Source: Mya arenaria (taxonomy: Eukaryota > Mollusca > Bivalvia > Myida > Myidae). From it: 64,000 nt of DNA. Shown piece after piece: positions 60,877 through 64,000 of this stretch (the stretch's first letter is position 1; every line of letters starts with the position of its first letter). Location: the NCBI RefSeq assembly GCF_026914265.1, contig NC_069135.1, positions 26,632,247-26,696,246 of the forward strand, given 5' to 3'. A program made the translations under genes and the position numbers. Under the pieces are notes generated by a model that worked only from the letters and a program-made list of their open reading frames with translations, searched no databases and was not told the origin of the DNA.

Positions 60877-62720
60877 ATGAATAGAAAAATACAGACTGAC
60901 AACTCAACGATAGTGTGACAGATTTGACCATTTCATCAATTAATTCGAACCAAAGTGTAGTTACACTTAACTAGAGGAACAATATTTAAAAGCTACCGGA
61001 GACACTTTACACCTTTCCGGAATCAAAGCTGGCTCGCTTGCAAAAGGATGACTTGCAACTGGAGGCCAGTACGGATAGAAATAAATACGTCTTTGACAGA
61101 AATCCAGTATTTTTCAATATCATACTGCACGTGTACAAAGGCGTTGTCCATCTACCGAAAGACATATGCGGGTTTGATTTTAAAAAAAGGAGTTTGAATT
61201 TTGGGAGATTTCTTCGAGCCATGTTGCCCCGTATTGCTGTGAAGCCTACTGCAGGTCTGGAAAGCAGTATTACGTTAAACAATAACTTTAATGTCGTACA
61301 TGCGTTTTTACGTGTTCATGTAATATTCTAACGACACACATGATATTGCATGCTCATTTTGACATTCATTTTCTCGATCGTCTATTTATATACTGACAAA
61401 CGTGATTGTGTACAAAGATTGTTCAATAGGCAGAGACCAGTCTGAAGAAGATACCATGCCAAGCCTGATGGAAAACTACAGAGAAAACCCGAACGTCTGT
61501 CTGATGCTTGGCATACGGAAATATTTGAAAGAGAGGCTTTGCCTTCTCTTTATTAGCAACAGTCTTGATGGCATGCATTTATAAGTTGATTGCACTGACT
61601 GACATGGTGCTTGGCTCTGTTTCATTTACTGCCTTTATTAAATCTTATGAGTACGTTGAAAATACCTAAGTGACATACGTTTGTTAGATTGCGTCAATCG
61701 TTTGAATTTTGTGCAATGAAACAAAATAATCTGAGTGTGGCCATCTGTACTGTTTGACAGATTTGTTTGACGGATTTAATATGTTTGAAGCTACGAACAT
61801 TGAATGAAACAAACTAATGAGGATTATTCTACATCATTTATTAACTTTCAAAATATTCATTTTATCGTATATGGTCGCAATGGTGACTTTAACATTGTTT
61901 AAGCGAGCTTTCAAACGCTTTCAGTATCAAACAAATAAGCACTGGAACGCTCTATCGAGCGCCAAATCTGTTGTACTGGCCTCAGGTTTTAAGATACATT
62001 ATAAGTGTCTTCCATGGCCGAGAGTATTAGATAGGTTCATCCCGACCCGAGCGTATGGTGTTTTGCGGAAGCGATGTTTACCGAGTTTCCGCAAAACACC
62101 CTGCGCGATAGTAGTGAGGAACCTATAATACACGAGCGGCTATGGTAAGTGCTTTTTCTGATGCAGATCATGTTAATAGTCAAATCGGTCTTTAAATAGT
62201 TCTGAGGAAAGTGATTTTTTAATTTCTTGAAAGGTGCGCGAAAACTTTTTTATGGTGACATTTGAAGCGAGAAATAATTCGTAAGCATTCAAAATGATAC
62301 AACAAGACTAGGTTTCGATGATGCTATAGATGACAGTATTCAACAAGGGAGGTAGTTTCAATGTGATGACCATAAGAAAGGAGTTCCATACGGGTACTTG
62401 TTTTATCTTTGCCCATGGGCAAATTAACCATATCATATCAGTTATTATCTTCAATTTTAATCAAGTCAACACCACTTTTCTATTATTCTCTAATTGAATC
62501 GACTGGAAAAAAAAACATAATTATCTGATAGACCAGCAAAAAAGGTGTCATTTTAGAGGCTTATATAGATTGACTTAAGGGCCTTGAACCTATGATCTAT
62601 ATTTTAACAGATGGGAAAACACACCAATCACACTCTTTGTAATTTAACAAACAAATTTATCACATTTTTTTTTCTTTCAGATCTGGGCAGTGTTTATATA
62701 TATTTTTGTGGTAATGTCGA
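60877..62720 (+). pseudogene. Kv channel pseudogene, pore exon deleted
   Basis: Decayed duplicate of the gene at 34269-36942. The equivalent start codon is at 60877. An in-frame TGA (60916-60918) replaces Trp codon 14, and small insertions and deletions follow. The T1 region is still readable in part (VFDRNPVFFNIIL, GVVHLPKDICGFDF). The exon 1 donor has changed from CAGGTAAC to CAGGTCTG. An exon 2 remnant lies near 61432-61580 (SEEDTM, LMENYRENPNVCLMLG). Of exon 3 only about 40 bp after an intact TTTCTTTCAG acceptor remains (62681-62720). The sequence then jumps to DNA homologous to the region after the active gene, so S1 onward and the pore are missing. It cannot make a channel. A short T1-only product is also unlikely because of the early stop. 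Confidence 0.9.
61820..62680. other. Intron 2 of the Kv pseudogene
   Basis: Non-coding. It includes a perfect 14-bp stem (GGTGTTTTGCGGAA at 62057-62070 and its reverse complement at 62087-62100) with a 16-nt loop. The 103-codon ORF at 61817-62128 spans this hairpin and has no recognised similarity. Confidence 0.5.
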
Positions 62721-63165
62721 CAAATCAATATTCTGTACCTGAATCAAATATCTGTTTTTGTTTTTATCATTAAGGCATTAATACGTATTAAAACAGTACT
62801 TAATAGAATAGATGTTAAATGCAAAAAAGTCTTAAGATGTCATTTGTCACCAGGGTTAATAACTCTGTTTATACGCTGAAATGGTAAAACACTTATCCAA
62901 GGACAAACCAAGTTTTCTTAAGTTTGTTACATGAACAAAATTGTAAAATATCACAGCATTGTATATTTATTACATCTTTAATTATATCAACCATATATAT
63001 ACGCTTTTCAGACATGAACAAAATTGTTAATATCACAGCATTGTATTTGTAGAAGTGTCAATCAGTGGCTAATGACTTCTGCCGTTAGATAAAATCACCC
63101 ATCAGACAGACAATTATGAAGCAGTTCGTTTCAAACCAACGTCTGATGATTACATCTTTGTCATG
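62721..63165. other. Flank between Kv pseudogene and ninjurin E
   Basis: Homologous to about 37.8-38.1 kb of the first block. No gene is seen. Confidence 0.5.
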
Positions 63166-63360
63166 TCAAAGCATTGCTTCAGATGGAATTTGCTCTGTAT
63201 GCCTTATTCCAAACGCCGCAATGAAAATGTTGATAGCGGTAATGACGAACACAAAACCAACAGTGACGTCATTAAGCCGATGTGCGTCACGTCGTTCCTC
63301 TAGGTGCTTGCCGTTCGGTTCCATGCTTCCAAGAATCAAGAGTAAGATACCCGTGACTAG
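63166..63360 (-). CDS. NINJ: Ninjurin E, last exon (partial gene at window edge)
   Basis: A 195-nt exon, the same length as ninjurin C exon 3, runs from acceptor CATTCTAG|CTAGTC at 63360 to the stop at 63166. It reads VTGILLLILGS, a basic loop with HLEERRDAHRLND, then VGFVFVITAINIFIAAFGI and a polar tail ending SEAML. It differs from C by only a few residues and has no stop or frameshift. Exons 1 and 2 should lie beyond 64000: sequence matching the region just 3' of ninjurin C exon 2 (CTAACAAAGCT) already appears at about 63915. Whether the whole gene is intact cannot be judged here. The shift of the acceptor relative to C makes the splice uncertain. Confidence 0.7.
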   Translation of the reverse strand, partial: LVTGILLLILGSMEPNGKHLEERRDAHRLNDVTVGFVFVITAINIFIAAFGIRHTEQIPSEAML

Positions 63361-64000
63361 CTAGAATGAGTAAACTGAATAAATAATTGGTTTGAACAAT
63401 ATAAGGAAACATGTTTGGGCAATATACATATTAGCATTGTCCCATTACAAAGTATGTTATTATATGTGCTCCATTTGAGGAAATAAGAATTAATTTTTAA
63501 ATTTCTTTATCAGTACACGTATGCCATAGTGTATTCTGTCTAGCTTTCAATGGGCAAATTCAAATCAATGCAGTTTAGGATTTTCTTTATAATTGTAGAC
63601 CAAAATTAACATATTGTTTTAGAAAATATCGAAAATTGTTTTCTTATATTATATAATAAATATGTGATTCAATCAGTGTGTTGTGAATACAATGTTCACA
63701 TGTTTTGTGACACATATTATCACATATGCCATCTTAAAATAATCATCTCTTTTTAGACCAAATTTTACATTTTTTTTTGTTTAAGCATATTAAAAAAGAC
63801 GTAATTTTATCATAAACATGTGCTTAAATCGGTGTGTTGTGAAAACAATTTTCACAATTGTGGAACATATAATGCCATCTTACAAATAACATGGCATTGC
63901 CGAAACATTGTTGTCTAACAAAGCTGATGGCTTACTTGTTTAGTATTTTTATCCATTACGAACATACATCAAAGGGAATTTATCAACTGTTGTTACAAAA
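63361..64000. other. Intron of ninjurin E
   Basis: AT-rich DNA homologous to the intron between exons 2 and 3 of ninjurin C (38.34-38.93 kb). It contains an internal direct duplication: GTGTGTTGTGAA with AAACATGTG-like flanks near 63680 and again near 63830. Confidence 0.5.

Overview
This is a eukaryotic (animal) genomic window: AT-rich intergenic DNA, introns with GT/AG boundaries, several large satellite arrays, and no bacterial gene organisation. The protein families point to a lophotrochozoan, most likely a bivalve mollusc. These are a large Mab-21/cGAS-like protein of the style expanded in molluscs, several ninjurin paralogues and a divergent voltage-gated K+ channel. The species assignment is inference. 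One run of 99 Ns (11402-11500) marks an assembly gap.

Layout. 1-8160: mostly non-coding DNA with a short inverted-repeat transposon (1089-1335), a TA microsatellite (2885-2979) and a two-exon minus-strand Mab-21-domain gene (3659-6274) flanked by an inverted pair of dispersed repeats. 8160-28276: about 20 kb of satellite DNA in three families, a 31-bp family (8160-11401), a GC-rich ~170-bp family carrying CRE palindromes (11501-19540) and a ~396-bp family built from two diverged ~198-bp halves (19541-28276). 28277-48065: a gene cluster with three intact ninjurin genes on the minus strand (called A, C and D here) and one complete plus-strand Kv-type channel between A and C. 48600-54545: a 23-bp satellite that is open in all three forward frames. 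55300-55712: a 19-bp satellite. 56500-64000: a second, partly decayed copy of the 28.3-38.8 kb block, holding an intact ninjurin (B), a Kv pseudogene that has lost its pore exon, and the last exon of a further ninjurin (E) running off the window.

The main biological content is the ninjurin cluster. Five loci share the same three-exon structure, with every coding intron I could define in phase 0, and all encode small two-pass membrane proteins. In vertebrates ninjurin-1 polymerises in the plasma membrane and ruptures it during lytic cell death. The Kv channel keeps its pore and its zinc-binding T1 domain, but its voltage sensor is strongly degraded. Joint function of the ninjurins, the channel and the Mab-21-like protein (a family that includes cGAS) is not shown by the sequence and is only a hypothesis. 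All gene models were assembled by hand from reading frames and splice signals, without transcript evidence.
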